Notes: generated by a model from the sequence alone, not told the origin. Positions 42,912 through 52,943 are shown, counted from the stretch's first letter. The stretch is DNA of 64,000 nucleotides from Rhodobacter sp. TJ_12 (GCF_020023995.1 NZ_NRRD01000011.1:1-64000), one strand, 5' to 3'. Program-made: numbers and translations.

Positions 42912-43295
42912 ATGAGTGACGATCTGATGACGATCCGCGAGATGTGCGACGCCTTCGAGGTGACGCCGCGCACCTTGCGGTTCTACGAGGCGAAAGAACT
43001 GCTCTTTCCGCTGCGTGACGGACAGAAACGGCTGTTCACCCGGCGGGATCGGGCGCGGTTGAAGCTGATTTTGCGCGGCAAGCGCTTTGGGTTCAGCCTC
43101 GAAGATATTCGTCAGTTGCTGGACCTTTACGACATGGGGGACCAGCAGCGCACACAATTGGCCGAGACGCTGAAAATGGCGCGTCAGCGGCTGGAGGAGA
43201 TGGAACGTCAGCGCGACGAACTCGGTCAGGCGATCGACGAGCTGGCGGCACAAATTGCCTGGGGCGAGGAGAAGTTGGCCAGCACGGCCGAGTGA
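42912..43295 (+). CDS. MerR-family transcriptional regulator (copy 2)
   Basis: 127 residues. [22 protein letters not shown]; then [25 protein letters not shown]; coiled coil with [22 protein letters not shown]. It differs from copy 1 mainly in the linker and coiled coil, so the two may recognise similar DNA with different effectors or as heterodimers. It is followed after 32 bases by the acyl-CoA dehydrogenase and probably shares its transcript. The most likely effector is an acyl-CoA or similar, by context only. Confidence 0.85.
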   Translation: MSDDLMTIREMCDAFEVTPRTLRFYEAKELLFPLRDGQKRLFTRRDRARLKLILRGKRFGFSLEDIRQLLDLYDMGDQQRTQLAETLKMARQRLEEMERQRDELGQAIDELAAQIAWGEEKLASTAE

Positions 43296-43327
43296 TCCTT
43301 CCCCGGGTCGGGAGAAGGGAGAGGATC

Positions 43328-45103
43328 ATGACCAGTTACACCGCCAATGTGCGTGACATGCAATTCGTGCTGCATGACGTGCTGAATGTGGCCGGGCAAG
43401 AGGTGCCGGGCTATGCCGATCTGGAGCGCGAATTCACCGAGGCCGTTTTGGATGCGGCGGGCAAAGTGTCCTCTGAGGTGCTGGCCCCGCTTAATGCGGT
43501 GGGCGATCACGAGGGCTGCACGCTGGAAAACAGCGTGGTGCGCACGCCCAAGGGGTTTGATGCTGCCTTTGCCGCGATGAAAGAGGGCGGCTGGACCGCG
43601 CTCGACTGCAACCCCGATTATGGCGGGCAGGGCATGCCCTATGTGCTTAACTGCGCGGTGGGCGAGATGTTTGTGTCGTCGAACATGGCCTTCAACATGT
43701 ATCAAGGGCTGACGCATGGCGCGGTTTCCGCGATCGAGGCGCATGGCTCCGAGGCGCAGAAGGCGACCTATCTGCCGAAGATGATCGCCTGCGACTGGAC
43801 CGGCACGATGAACCTGACCGAGCCGCACTGCGGCACCGATCTGGGGCTGTTGCGCACCAAGGCGGAACCGCAAGAGGATGGCAGCTACAAGATCACCGGG
43901 ACCAAGATTTTCATCTCGGCGGGCGAGCACGATCTGGCCGAAAACATCATCCACCTTGTGCTGGCCAAGGCCCCGGGCGGTGGCGAGGGCACAAAGGGCA
44001 TTTCGCTTTTCATCGTGCCGAAATTCCTTGTGCAGGAAGATGGCAGCTTGGGCGCACGCAATGCGGTGAGCGCGGGCAAGATCGAGCACAAGATGGGCAT
44101 TCACGGCTCGGCCACTTGTGTGATGAACTATGATGGCGCGACGGGTTACCTTTTGGGCGATCTGCACAAGGGCATGCGCGCGATGTTCACGATGATGAAC
44201 GAGGCGCGTCTGGGTGTGGGGCTGCAAGGCTATGCGGTGGCCGAAGGCGCCTATCAAAACGCCGTGGCCTATGCCAAGGATCGGTTGCAAGGCCGTGCCG
44301 TGACCGGGGCGGAAAACCCGCAAGGGGCCGCCGATCCGCTGATTGTGCATCCTGATATTCGGCGCGCGCTGCTGGATCAAAAGAGCTTTCTGGAGGGGGC
44401 GCGGGCCTTTACCTATTGGGGGGCGACGCTGATTGATCGCGCCCATCTGGCGCAAGACCACGAGGCCGAAGCGCTGATTTCACTGCTGACGCCGGTGATT
44501 AAGGGGTTCCTGACCGACAAGGGGTTTGAGGCCTGCGTGCAGGCGCAACAGGTCTATGGCGGGCATGGCTATATCGAAGAACAAGGCATGAGCCAGTTCA
44601 CCCGCGATGCCCGGATCACAATGATCTATGAAGGCGCGAATGGGGTGCAGGCGCTTGACCTTGTGGGGCGCAAGCTTGCAGCCGATGGCGGCAAACCCTT
44701 GATGGCGTTCTTTGAGATGGTGAAGGCCGAATGCAAGGCGCATGAGGGGGATGCGCGGATGCAACCGTTCACCGAGGCGCTGAAAACCGCGTCAAAACAG
44801 CTTCAGGCGGCGGGGATGTTCTTCATGCAAAACGGCATGAAAAACCCCAATGCGGCGCTGGCGGGCAGCTATGACTTCATGCATCTGATGGGGCATGTCT
44901 GCCTTGGGCTGATGTGGACGCGAATGGCCAAGGCGGCCTATGCGGCGCTGGATGGCGGGGCGACGGATGTGGCGTTTTATGAAGGCAAGATTGCCACCGG
45001 GCGCTATTATATGGCGCGCCAAATGCCCGCCTGCGCGATGCATCTGGCCCGGATCGAAAGCGGTGCCGATCCGGTGATGACGCTGACGGCGGATCAATTC
45101 TAA
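43328..45103 (+). CDS. Acyl-CoA dehydrogenase with C-terminal extension (FadE/DmdC-like)
   Basis: 591 residues. FAD enzyme of first-step beta oxidation. Core motifs: [17 protein letters not shown] (FAD/substrate-binding), [28 protein letters not shown], and [23 protein letters not shown] with catalytic region. The length and C-terminal domain (after residue ~430) are of the PF12806-type group that includes DmdC (methylmercaptopropionyl-CoA dehydrogenase). Sequence alone cannot tell DMSP-related from general fatty-acid use. GAGAAGGGAGAGG precedes the ATG. Confidence 0.88.
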   Translation: MTSYTANVRDMQFVLHDVLNVAGQEVPGYADLEREFTEAVLDAAGKVSSEVLAPLNAVGDHEGCTLENSVVRTPKGFDAAFAAMKEGGWTALDCNPDYGGQGMPYVLNCAVGEMFVSSNMAFNMYQGLTHGAVSAIEAHGSEAQKATYLPKMIACDWTGTMNLTEPHCGTDLGLLRTKAEPQEDGSYKITGTKIFISAGEHDLAENIIHLVLAKAPGGGEGTKGISLFIVPKFLVQEDGSLGARNAVSAGKIEHKMGIHGSATCVMNYDGATGYLLGDLHKGMRAMFTMMNEARLGVGLQGYAVAEGAYQNAVAYAKDRLQGRAVTGAENPQGAADPLIVHPDIRRALLDQKSFLEGARAFTYWGATLIDRAHLAQDHEAEALISLLTPVIKGFLTDKGFEACVQAQQVYGGHGYIEEQGMSQFTRDARITMIYEGANGVQALDLVGRKLAADGGKPLMAFFEMVKAECKAHEGDARMQPFTEALKTASKQLQAAGMFFMQNGMKNPNAALAGSYDFMHLMGHVCLGLMWTRMAKAAYAALDGGATDVAFYEGKIATGRYYMARQMPACAMHLARIESGADPVMTLTADQF

Positions 45104-45141
45104 CCCAAAAGGCGCGGCCTTTCGGGCGGATCAGACGGTTT

Positions 45142-45161
45142 CGCCCCGCGAAGGCGGGGCG
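45142..45161. terminator. Hairpin after the acyl-CoA dehydrogenase gene
   Basis: CGCCCCGC and GCGGGGCG pair around GAAG. No T run follows on either strand, so it is a weak intrinsic or Rho-type terminator candidate between converging genes. Confidence 0.4.
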
Positions 45162-45176
45162 TGACCAGCCCCGGGC

Positions 45177-46820
45177 TTAACTTGCAAAGCGGCTTTGCGG
45201 CATCCGGTCGGCCAAAAAGGTTTCCGCGCTGGCGCGGTTCCAGCGGTCGATCCAAGAATGCAGCTCTGGATGGTCGGCGCCTTCGATCAAGAAGCCTTCG
45301 GGCAAATCCTCAAACGCTTCATTCCCGTCCAGAAATTCGTTGTTCTTGCTGCGGAACATGAAGTGATAGGGCAGAAAGGCCGACGGGTGCGAAAGCCCCG
45401 CCGCGCCGACCAATTCGCCCAAAGCATGCAGCGTATTCTTGTGAAACCGCGCGACGCGGGCGCTTTTGTCGCCCACATCCAGCGCGGCCATGCGCCGGGG
45501 ATCTTGAGTGGCAATGCCCGCCGGGCAGCGGTTGGTGTGGCACGATTGCGCCTGAATACAACCAATCGCGAACATATAGCCGCGCGCCGAATTGCACCAA
45601 TCCGCGCCCAAGGCCATCGCGCGGGCAATATCATAGGCCGAAACGATCTTGCCCGCCGCCCCGATCTTGATGCGGCGGCGCAGGCCCGCCCCGCGCAGCG
45701 TGTTGTGTACGAAATTCAGCCCTTCGAGCATTGGCATGCCGACGCGGTTGACAAATTCCAAAGGCCCGGCCCCGGTGCCACCTTCCTTGCCATCGACAAC
45801 GATAAAATCGGGGGCGATGCCGGTTTCCACCATCGCTTTGACAAGGCACATGAATTCGCGCCGATGCCCGATGCACAGCTTGAACCCGACCGGCTTGCCG
45901 CCCGACAGGCTGCGCAATTGCGCGATGAATTGGACGAATTCGCGCGGCGTGGAAAAGGCCGAATGCGCCGCCGGGGAGACGCAGTCTTGCCCCATCGGAA
46001 TGCCGCGCGCCTCAGCGATTTCGGGGCTGATTTTCGAGGCGGGCAGCATCCCGCCATGGCCCGGTTTTGCACCTTGGCTTAGCTTCACCTCGATCATTTT
46101 TACCTGCGGGTCGCTGGCCTGCGTGGCGAATTTTTCGGGTGAAAAGCTGCCATCATCATTGCGGCAGCCAAAATAGCCCGAGGCGATTTGATAGATCAGA
46201 TCGCCCCCGCCTTGCCGGTGATAGCGGCTGATGCCGCCTTCGCCTGTGTCATGGGCAAAGCCGCCCGCCTTGGCCCCGCGATTGAGCGCCGAGATCGCAT
46301 TGGCTGACAGGGCGCCAAAGCTCATCGCCGAGATATTGTAAACCGAGGCATCATAGGGCTGCGTGCAGTCCGGCCCGCCGATGCGCACGCGGAAATCGCA
46401 ATCCTTGATGACCTTGGGCATGATCGAATGGGTCAACCAGTTGAAGCCCGAGGCATAGACCGATTCCACCGTGCCGAAGGGGCGTTTGTCTTCCACCCCC
46501 TTGGCGCGCTGATAGACCAGCCCCCGAATTTCGCGGCTGAACGGCACCTCGTCACGGTCGGATTCAAAGAAATACTGCCGGAACTCTGGGCCGACGCTTT
46601 CGATCATGTAGCGCAGATGACCGATGATCGGATAATTGCGTAAGATCGTATGCCGGGGCTGACGCAGATCATGAATGCCAATCGCGGCCAGTGCGGCAAA
46701 GACGAGGAAAACCGGCAGCATCCATGCCGACCAACTCAGCCACAAGATCGCGGAGATCAGGCTGAGCAGGAGCGCCCCGGCAAGCGGGACAAAACGGATA
46801 TTCCGGCGCATCTGGATCAT
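45177..46820 (-). CDS. FMN-binding glutamate synthase-like protein (membrane-anchored)
   Basis: About 547 residues. The N-terminal ~55 hold two hydrophobic helices; the rest is the alpha/beta-barrel glutamate synthase domain with FMN site: AMSFGALSANAISALNRGAK, GQDCVSPAAHSAFSTP, DFIVVDGKEGGTGAGPLEF, GAAGKIVSAYDIARAMALGAD and a Cys cluster CIQAQSCHTNRCPAGIATQD like the 3Fe-4S region of GltB. There is no glutaminase domain, so it is not a complete GOGAT; the family is of unknown reaction. Starts at 46880, 46820 or 46811 are possible; none has a good ribosome site. Confidence 0.85.
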   Translation of the reverse strand: MIQMRRNIRFVPLAGALLLSLISAILWLSWSAWMLPVFLVFAALAAIGIHDLRQPRHTILRNYPIIGHLRYMIESVGPEFRQYFFESDRDEVPFSREIRGLVYQRAKGVEDKRPFGTVESVYASGFNWLTHSIMPKVIKDCDFRVRIGGPDCTQPYDASVYNISAMSFGALSANAISALNRGAKAGGFAHDTGEGGISRYHRQGGGDLIYQIASGYFGCRNDDGSFSPEKFATQASDPQVKMIEVKLSQGAKPGHGGMLPASKISPEIAEARGIPMGQDCVSPAAHSAFSTPREFVQFIAQLRSLSGGKPVGFKLCIGHRREFMCLVKAMVETGIAPDFIVVDGKEGGTGAGPLEFVNRVGMPMLEGLNFVHNTLRGAGLRRRIKIGAAGKIVSAYDIARAMALGADWCNSARGYMFAIGCIQAQSCHTNRCPAGIATQDPRRMAALDVGDKSARVARFHKNTLHALGELVGAAGLSHPSAFLPYHFMFRSKNNEFLDGNEAFEDLPEGFLIEGADHPELHSWIDRWNRASAETFLADRMPQSRFAS

Positions 46821-46979
46821 GGTCTGGCTCGCATTTTGCTTCTGCACTGCCCCATTTGAAAGCACGGCCTTGGTCTTCATACAAGAAAACAGCGGCCTTA
46901 TGGCGAAGATGGGCGGCGCATTCGCTCTGGTCTTCGCGCTTTGGGGCCCTTAGCCTTGGCGCAAAGCAAGGACCGCCCG

Positions 46980-47192
46980 ATGCCCAAACGCCTGCGCATG
47001 ACCCGCCGCTTTCCGGTTGCGATGACCAATGACGCCTATCGCCGCTTGCACCGCTTTGCGGCAGAGGCCGAGATCACGCCCGATGAGGCGCTGTGCTTTT
47101 TGTTCGAGCATTTCAATTCGGTGACCAATGCCGAAAACCTGACGGCGCGGCTGCGGCTTTTCAAAGCGGAATTGGAGGCGCGCAAGGCCTAA
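46980..47192 (+). CDS. Small hypothetical protein, possible ribbon-helix-helix regulator
   Basis: 70 residues: basic start MPKRLRMTRRFPVAMTNDAYRRLHRFAAEAE followed by helical ITPDEALCFLFEHFNSV and a C-terminal helix. The pattern, a beta strand (RRFPVAM) followed by two helices, is like a CopG/Arc ribbon-helix-helix, but no family is certain. AAGGA lies 8 bases before the ATG. No toxin gene is next to it; it precedes the thiolase by 229 bases. Confidence 0.5.
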   Translation: MPKRLRMTRRFPVAMTNDAYRRLHRFAAEAEITPDEALCFLFEHFNSVTNAENLTARLRLFKAELEARKA

Positions 47193-47295
47193 GCCCGCCG
47201 CGGCGCCTGCGCCCAAGCCCCTTGGCAAACGGCCCTTTTGCCCCATCATTGGCGCATCCCGGTCGTGACGTTGCGCAACATTCCGGCGCGCCCCC

Positions 47296-47311
47296 TTACG
47301 TTCGCGTCAAT
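47296..47311. promoter_or_regulatory. MerR-type operator in the thiolase promoter
   Basis: ACGTTCGCGTCA at 47298-47309 exactly matches, on the other strand, 42823-42834 upstream of the second MerR gene. It lies 113 bases before the thiolase start. A related GTGACGTTGCGCAAC is 28 bases upstream (47270-47284). The 229-base gap 47193-47421 has no gene. Confidence 0.5.
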
Positions 47312-47421
47312 TCGTTGCAATATGGGACCGGAGCGGGGTGGCCCGGCTGCCCCCGATCGCACGCCCGGACAGAGGAGGCCCGGCGGCAGGCATAGGTGCC
47401 GCGCGGGTCTAAGGAGGACCA

Positions 47422-48633
47422 ATGACCGAAGCCTATATTTACGATGCCTGCCGCACGCCGCGCGGCAAGGGCCGCCGCGATGGCAGCCTGCACGAGGTAA
47501 CCTCGCTGGCGCTGTCGGCGCGGCTTCTGAACGCGGTGAAGGAGCGCAATGGCTTGTCGGGCCATGCGGTGGAGGATGTGATCTGGGGCAATGTCACCCA
47601 AGTGGGCGAACAAGGCGGCTGCCTTGCGCGCTCGGCGGTGCTGATGTCCGATCTGGATGAAGCGATCCCGGGGCTTTCGATCAACCGCTTTTGCGCCTCG
47701 GGCATGGAGGCGGTGAATTTGGCCGCCAACCAAGTAAAGGGCGGCGCCGGCCAAGCCTATATCGCGGGCGGGGTCGAGATGATGGGCCGCGTCGCCATGG
47801 GCTCGGACGGGGCGGCGATTGCTGTGGACCCGGCGCTGGCGCTGAAAAGCTATTTCGTGCCGCAAGGCATTTCCGCCGATCTGATCGCCACAGAATATGG
47901 TTTTACGCGCGCGCAGGCGGATGCTTTGGCCGTGGAAAGCCAGCGGCGCGCGGCCGAGGCTTGGGCCGAAAACCGTTTTGCAAAATCGATCGTTCCGGTG
48001 ACCGATCAAAGCGGGCTGACGATTTTGGACCGCGATGAATATATGCGTCCGGGCACCACGATGGAAGACCTCGGCAAGCTCAAGGCCAGCTTCAAGGATA
48101 TGGGCGAGGTGATGCCGGGCTTTGATAAGGTCGCGCTGCTCAAATACCCGCATCTGGAAAAGATCGAGCATATCCACCATGCGGGCAACTCGTCGGGCAT
48201 TGTGGATGGTGCGGCGGCGGTGCTGGTGGGCTCCAAGGAATTCGGTATTGCGCATGGGCTCAAGCCCCGCGCGCGCATTCGCGCCACCGCGAAAATTGGC
48301 ACCGACCCCACCATCATGCTGACCGGCCCGGTGCCGGTGACGGAAAAGATCCTGCGCGACAGCGGTATGAACATTTCGGATATTGATCTGTTTGAAGTGA
48401 ACGAGGCTTTCGCGGCCGTGGTGCTGCGCTTCATGCAGGCGTTCGACGTCAGCCCCGACAAGGTGAATGTGAACGGCGGCGCGATGGCGATGGGCCACCC
48501 GCTTGGCGCGACCGGCGCCATTATCATCGGCACGCTTTTGGATGAAATGGAGCGGCGCGATCTGTCGACCGGCCTTGCCACGCTGTGCATCGCCTCGGGC
48601 ATGGGCGCGGCCACCATCATCGAACGCGTCTGA
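47422..48633 (+). CDS. Acetyl-CoA acyltransferase (thiolase)
   Basis: 403 residues, last step of beta-oxidation: cleaves 3-ketoacyl-CoA. Active Cys in SINRFCASGMEAVN (~93), His in GGAMAMGHPLGATGA, and second Cys in LCIASGMGAATI. N-terminus MTEAYIYDACRTPRGKGRRDGSLHE is typical FadA/FadI-like. AAGGAGG ribosome site. Followed after 11 bases by the multifunctional FadJ-type gene, so the pair forms the trifunctional beta-oxidation complex. Biosynthetic acetoacetyl-CoA thiolase is less likely because of the partner. Confidence 0.93.
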   Translation: MTEAYIYDACRTPRGKGRRDGSLHEVTSLALSARLLNAVKERNGLSGHAVEDVIWGNVTQVGEQGGCLARSAVLMSDLDEAIPGLSINRFCASGMEAVNLAANQVKGGAGQAYIAGGVEMMGRVAMGSDGAAIAVDPALALKSYFVPQGISADLIATEYGFTRAQADALAVESQRRAAEAWAENRFAKSIVPVTDQSGLTILDRDEYMRPGTTMEDLGKLKASFKDMGEVMPGFDKVALLKYPHLEKIEHIHHAGNSSGIVDGAAAVLVGSKEFGIAHGLKPRARIRATAKIGTDPTIMLTGPVPVTEKILRDSGMNISDIDLFEVNEAFAAVVLRFMQAFDVSPDKVNVNGGAMAMGHPLGATGAIIIGTLLDEMERRDLSTGLATLCIASGMGAATIIERV

Positions 48634-48644
48634 GGGAGGAAACC

Positions 48645-50831
48645 ATGACCGATTTCACCTATGAGCTTGGCGCCGATGGCGTGGCCGTGATCACCTGGGA
48701 TGTGGCCGCCAAATCGATGAACGTGATGAGCACGGAAGGGTTGATCTTGCTTGATCAACTTATTGATCAAGCCTTGGCGGATGAGGCCTGCAAGGGCGTG
48801 ATCATCACCTCGGCCAAGAAAGATTTCGCGGGCGGAATGGATCTCAACGTCATCGCGCAGATGCGCGCGGGCGGGGCACAGACGGTTTTCGAGGGCGTGA
48901 TGCAGTTGCATGGCGTGCTGCGCAAAATCGAACGTGCGGGGATGGACCCGAAAACGCTCAAAGGCGGCAAGCCGATTGTGACGGTGCTGCCGGGCACCGC
49001 GCTCGGCATTGGGTTGGAACTGCCGCTGGCGACGCATCGCATCTTTGCGGCAGACAATCCGAAGGCCAAGATTGGCCTGCCCGAGATTATGGTGGGCATC
49101 TTCCCCGGTGGTGGCGGCACCACGCGGCTGGTGCGCAAAATGGGGGCAATGGCGGCCGCGCCCTTCTTGCTGGAAGGAAAGCTCTCGAACCCGAAAGCCG
49201 CCAAATCGGCGGGGCTGATCGACGAGGTTTGCGAAGACCCGATGGCCGCCGCGCGCGACTGGGTTTTGAGTGTGAAAGACGCCGATCTGGTCAAGCCGTG
49301 GGATGCCAAGGGGTATAAAATGCCCGGCGGCGCGCCCTATCATCCGGCGGGGTTCATGACCTTCTTGGGCGCCTCGGCAATGGTGCATGGCAAGACGATG
49401 GGGGTTTACCCCGCTGCCAAGGCGCTGTTGTCCGCCGTTTATGAAGGCGCGCTGGTGCCCTTTGATACCGCGCTGAAGATCGAGGCGCGTTGGTTCACCA
49501 ATCTTTTGCTGAACCCGTCCTCTTTCGCGATGATCCGTTCGCTCTTCATCAATAAAGAGGCTCTGGAAAAAGGCGCGAACCGCCCGCAGGTCGAAGATCA
49601 ATCGGTCAAGAAAGTCGGCATTTTGGGCGCGGGCATGATGGGCGCGGGCATCGCCTATGTCTCGGCCAATGCGGGCATTGAGGTGGTGCTGATCGACGCC
49701 AGCCAAGAGGCCGCGGATCGTGGCAAAAGCTATTCGACCGGCATTCTGGATAAAGGCATCCAGCGCAAGAAGGTGACGGAAGAGAAAAAGGCCGAGGTGC
49801 TGGCCCGGATCACCGCCACCACCGATTATACCGCGCTTGAAGGCTGCGATCTGATCGTGGAAGCGGTATTCGAAGACCCGGGCGTGAAGGCCGAAGTCAC
49901 CGCCAAAGCGGAAGCCGTGATCCCGGAAACCGCGATTTTTGCGACCAATACCTCTACCTTGCCAATCTCCAGCCTTGCCAAAGCCTCCAAACGGCCCGAG
50001 CAGTTCATCGGCATCCATTTCTTCTCGCCCGTCGATAAGATGCTCTTGGTCGAGATCATCAAGGGGGAACAGACGGGCGATGTCGCCGTGGCGAAGGCGC
50101 TCGATTTCGTCCGCGCCATTCGTAAGACGCCGATCGTTGTGAATGATGCGCGCTTTTTCTACGCCAACCGCTGCATCATTCCCTACATCAACGAGGGTAT
50201 CCGCATGGTGGCTGAGGGGGTGAACCCGGTGTTGGTGGAAAACGCCGCGAAGCTGGTGGGGATGCCGCTCGGCCCGTTGCAATTGGTCGATGAAACCTCG
50301 ATCGATCTGGGGGTGAAAATCGCCAAGGCGACCCGCGCGGCGATGGGCGATGCTTACCCCGATGGTGCGGTGGATGAGGTGATTTTCTGGATGGCCGATC
50401 AGGGCCGTTTGGGCAAAAAGGCCGATGCGGGCTTTTATACCTATGCGGGGGGCAAGCGTGCGGGGCTGTGGGACGGCCTGGCCGATCACTACCCGCAGGC
50501 CGAGGCGCAGCCGGAATTGCATGAAGTGCAGCATCGTTTGTTGATGGCGCAGGTGCTGGAAGCCGTGCGGGCCTTTGAACAAGGTGTGCTGACCGATATC
50601 CGCGAAGGCGATGTCGGCGCGATCTTGGGCTGGGGGTTTGCGCCGTGGTCGGGCGGGCCATTCGCCTGGCTTGATATCATCGGCGCGCCCCGTGCGGTGG
50701 AGATTTGCGAAGCGTTGGAGGCCACACACGGGCCGCGCTTCAATGCACCGGCGCTTCTGCGCGATATTGCCGATAAGGGCGATAGTTTCTACGCCCGCTT
50801 TGGCGGCGGGCAGGCGGCGGCAGCGGCCTGA
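48645..50831 (+). CDS. Multifunctional enoyl-CoA hydratase / 3-hydroxyacyl-CoA dehydrogenase (FadB/FadJ type)
   Basis: 728 residues in order: enoyl-CoA hydratase domain (about 1-190, with PGTALGIGLELPLATHRIFA cut at LGIGLELPL and the acidic-site region IGLPEIMVGIFPGGGGTTRL cut at GLPEIMVG), linker, NAD-binding HAD domain with GAGMMGAGIAYVSANAG (about 327-343), and C-terminal HAD domains (FFSPVDKMLLVEI; RFFYANRCIIPYINEG). It catalyses hydration and oxidation of enoyl-CoA. 11 bases after thiolase, GGGAGGA ribosome site; strong terminator after. Confidence 0.95.
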   Translation: MTDFTYELGADGVAVITWDVAAKSMNVMSTEGLILLDQLIDQALADEACKGVIITSAKKDFAGGMDLNVIAQMRAGGAQTVFEGVMQLHGVLRKIERAGMDPKTLKGGKPIVTVLPGTALGIGLELPLATHRIFAADNPKAKIGLPEIMVGIFPGGGGTTRLVRKMGAMAAAPFLLEGKLSNPKAAKSAGLIDEVCEDPMAAARDWVLSVKDADLVKPWDAKGYKMPGGAPYHPAGFMTFLGASAMVHGKTMGVYPAAKALLSAVYEGALVPFDTALKIEARWFTNLLLNPSSFAMIRSLFINKEALEKGANRPQVEDQSVKKVGILGAGMMGAGIAYVSANAGIEVVLIDASQEAADRGKSYSTGILDKGIQRKKVTEEKKAEVLARITATTDYTALEGCDLIVEAVFEDPGVKAEVTAKAEAVIPETAIFATNTSTLPISSLAKASKRPEQFIGIHFFSPVDKMLLVEIIKGEQTGDVAVAKALDFVRAIRKTPIVVNDARFFYANRCIIPYINEGIRMVAEGVNPVLVENAAKLVGMPLGPLQLVDETSIDLGVKIAKATRAAMGDAYPDGAVDEVIFWMADQGRLGKKADAGFYTYAGGKRAGLWDGLADHYPQAEAQPELHEVQHRLLMAQVLEAVRAFEQGVLTDIREGDVGAILGWGFAPWSGGPFAWLDIIGAPRAVEICEALEATHGPRFNAPALLRDIADKGDSFYARFGGGQAAAAA

Positions 50832-50847
50832 GCTTAAGAACCCGGCG

Positions 50848-50884
50848 AAAGGGGCGGTGCTACGGGCGCCGCCCCTTTTCCTTT
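50848..50884 (+). terminator. Rho-independent terminator after the FadJ-type gene
   Basis: AAAGGGGCGG (50848-50857) and CCGCCCCTTT (50869-50878) form a 10-base stem, followed by TCCTTTG. Ends the thiolase/fadJ transcript. Confidence 0.8.
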
Positions 50885-50924
50885 GCGCCCCTGCAGCCTA
50901 GCTTGTGGCCAAAGGAGATATCGC

Positions 50925-52943
50925 ATGACCAATCCGCTTTTGGCACCGGGCAAGGGCCCCTTTGCCTTGCCCGATTTTGCCGCCATCACCGATGAGGATT
51001 TCGCCCCCGCCTTCGACACCGCATTGAGCGAGGCACGCGCGAATATTGCCGCGATTGCCGAAAACCCCGACGCGCCCAGCTTTGCCAATACCATCGAGGC
51101 GCTGGAGCTGGCTGAGGGCACGCTCGACCGGGTGGCGGGCGTTTTTTACAATCTGTCGGGGGCCGACAGCACCCCCGCGCGCGAGGCGCTGATGCGCGAT
51201 CTGGCCCCGAAAATGGCCGCTTTCGCCTCTGAGGTCACGATGAACCGGCCGCTTTTTGCGCGGATCGAGGCGCTGTGGCAGGCGCGCGATACACTAGATT
51301 TGACGGGCGAACAGGCGCGGGTTTTGGAGCTTTACTACAAGATGTTCGTGCGCTCGGGTGCGGCGCTGACGGGCGCAGAAGCCGCGCGGATGACCGAGAT
51401 CAAGGCGCGGCTTGCGGTGCTGTCGACGCAGTTTTCGCAAAACCTTTTGGCCGATGAACGCGACTGGTTCCGCCCCTTGGCGGAAGACGAGTTGGAAGGC
51501 CTGCCTGAGTTTGTGATTGAGGCGGCAAAAGCGGCGGGGGCAGAACGTGGCCAAGACGGCCCGGTGTTGACATTGTCGCGTTCGCTCATCGTGCCGTTTT
51601 TGCAATTTTCGCCGCGCCGGGATCTGCGCGAGTTGGCCTATGAAGCGTGGACGGCGCGTGGGGCGAATGGCGGCGAAACCGACAACCGCGCGATTGCGGC
51701 GGAAATTCTGGCCTTGCGCGAAGAACGCGCGAAGCTTTTGGGCTATGACAGCTTCGCGGCCTACAAGCTGGAACCGGAAATGGCCAAGGAGCCTGCGCAG
51801 GTGCGCGACTTGTTGATGCGCGTCTGGGGCCCCGCAAAAGCGGCGGCAGAGGCGGATGCGGCCAAGCTCACCGAAATGATGCACGCAGATGGTATCAATG
51901 GTGATCTGGAGGCGTGGGACTGGCGCTATTATTCCGAAAAACGCCGCGTGGCCGAGCATGATTTCGATGAAGCCGCATTGAAGCCCTATCTTTCGCTCGA
52001 TGCAATTCTGGGGGCGGTGTTCGACACGGCCAACCGGCTGTTTAGGTTGGAGTTCAAACCGCTCGACGGGCCGTTTTACCACCCGGATGTGCGCGGTTGG
52101 GAGGTGACGCGGGGCGGCAAACATATCGCGGTGTTTTTGGGGGATTACTTCGCGCGTTCGTCCAAACGCTCGGGCGCGTGGTGCTCGGCGATGCGCTCAC
52201 AATCGAAGCTTGGCGGCGAGGTGCGTCCGATCGTTGTCAATGTGTGCAACTTCGCCAAGGGTGACCCTTGCCTGCTGAGCTATGACGATGCGCGGACGTT
52301 GTTCCATGAATTTGGCCACGCGCTGCATCAGATGTTGTCCGATGTGACCTATCAATTCGTCTCGGGCACCTCGGTCGCGCGCGATTTTGTGGAACTGCCC
52401 AGCCAGCTTTTGGAACATTGGCTCGAAGTGCCCGAGGTGCTGGAAAAACACGCCCGGCATTGGCAGACGGGCGCGGCGATGCCCGCGGATTTGCGCGAAA
52501 AACTGCTGGCTGCGGGCACCTATGATCAGGGCTTCGCCACGGTGGAATTCATCGCCTCAGCTTTGGTGGACCTTGCCTTCCACGAAGGTGCGGCACCGAA
52601 AGACCCGATGGCGAAACAGGCCGACGTGCTGGCCGAAATCGGTTTGCCCAAGGCGATCCGCATGCGCCATGCGACCCCGCATTTCGGCCATGTCTTCTCG
52701 GGCGACGGCTATTCCTCGGGCTATTACAGCTACATGTGGTCCGAGGTGATGGATGCCGATGCGTTTGCTGCGTTTGAAGAGGCGGGCGGGCCGTTCGACC
52801 CAGCCACCGCGCAGCGGCTGGAAGCGTGTATCCTGTCGGTGGGCGGCTCTGTGCCGGCGGATGCGGCTTGGATGGCATTTCGCGGTCAAAAGCCCGGGGT
52901 CGAGGCATTGCTCAAGGGGCGTGGCCTGACCGAGGCAGCCTAA
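50925..52943 (+). CDS. M3-family peptidase (peptidyl-dipeptidase/oligopeptidase type)
   Basis: 672 residues, zinc metallopeptidase. The zinc/catalytic motif is LFHEFGHALHQML (HExxH near residue 462), with the further Glu in LPSQLLEHWLEV. N-terminal helical domain (MTNPLLAPGKGPFALPDFAAI) as in Dcp/OpdA. Cytosolic, no signal peptide. Dcp versus oligopeptidase A cannot be separated by motif. GGAG before the ATG; in-frame extension to 50883 has none. Confidence 0.93.
   Translation: MTNPLLAPGKGPFALPDFAAITDEDFAPAFDTALSEARANIAAIAENPDAPSFANTIEALELAEGTLDRVAGVFYNLSGADSTPAREALMRDLAPKMAAFASEVTMNRPLFARIEALWQARDTLDLTGEQARVLELYYKMFVRSGAALTGAEAARMTEIKARLAVLSTQFSQNLLADERDWFRPLAEDELEGLPEFVIEAAKAAGAERGQDGPVLTLSRSLIVPFLQFSPRRDLRELAYEAWTARGANGGETDNRAIAAEILALREERAKLLGYDSFAAYKLEPEMAKEPAQVRDLLMRVWGPAKAAAEADAAKLTEMMHADGINGDLEAWDWRYYSEKRRVAEHDFDEAALKPYLSLDAILGAVFDTANRLFRLEFKPLDGPFYHPDVRGWEVTRGGKHIAVFLGDYFARSSKRSGAWCSAMRSQSKLGGEVRPIVVNVCNFAKGDPCLLSYDDARTLFHEFGHALHQMLSDVTYQFVSGTSVARDFVELPSQLLEHWLEVPEVLEKHARHWQTGAAMPADLREKLLAAGTYDQGFATVEFIASALVDLAFHEGAAPKDPMAKQADVLAEIGLPKAIRMRHATPHFGHVFSGDGYSSGYYSYMWSEVMDADAFAAFEEAGGPFDPATAQRLEACILSVGGSVPADAAWMAFRGQKPGVEALLKGRGLTEAA

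Noticed and set aside
48006-50729. 907-codon open frame on the minus strand opposite thiolase/FadJ
   Set aside because: Antisense shadow of well-supported genes; no motif and a biased composition.
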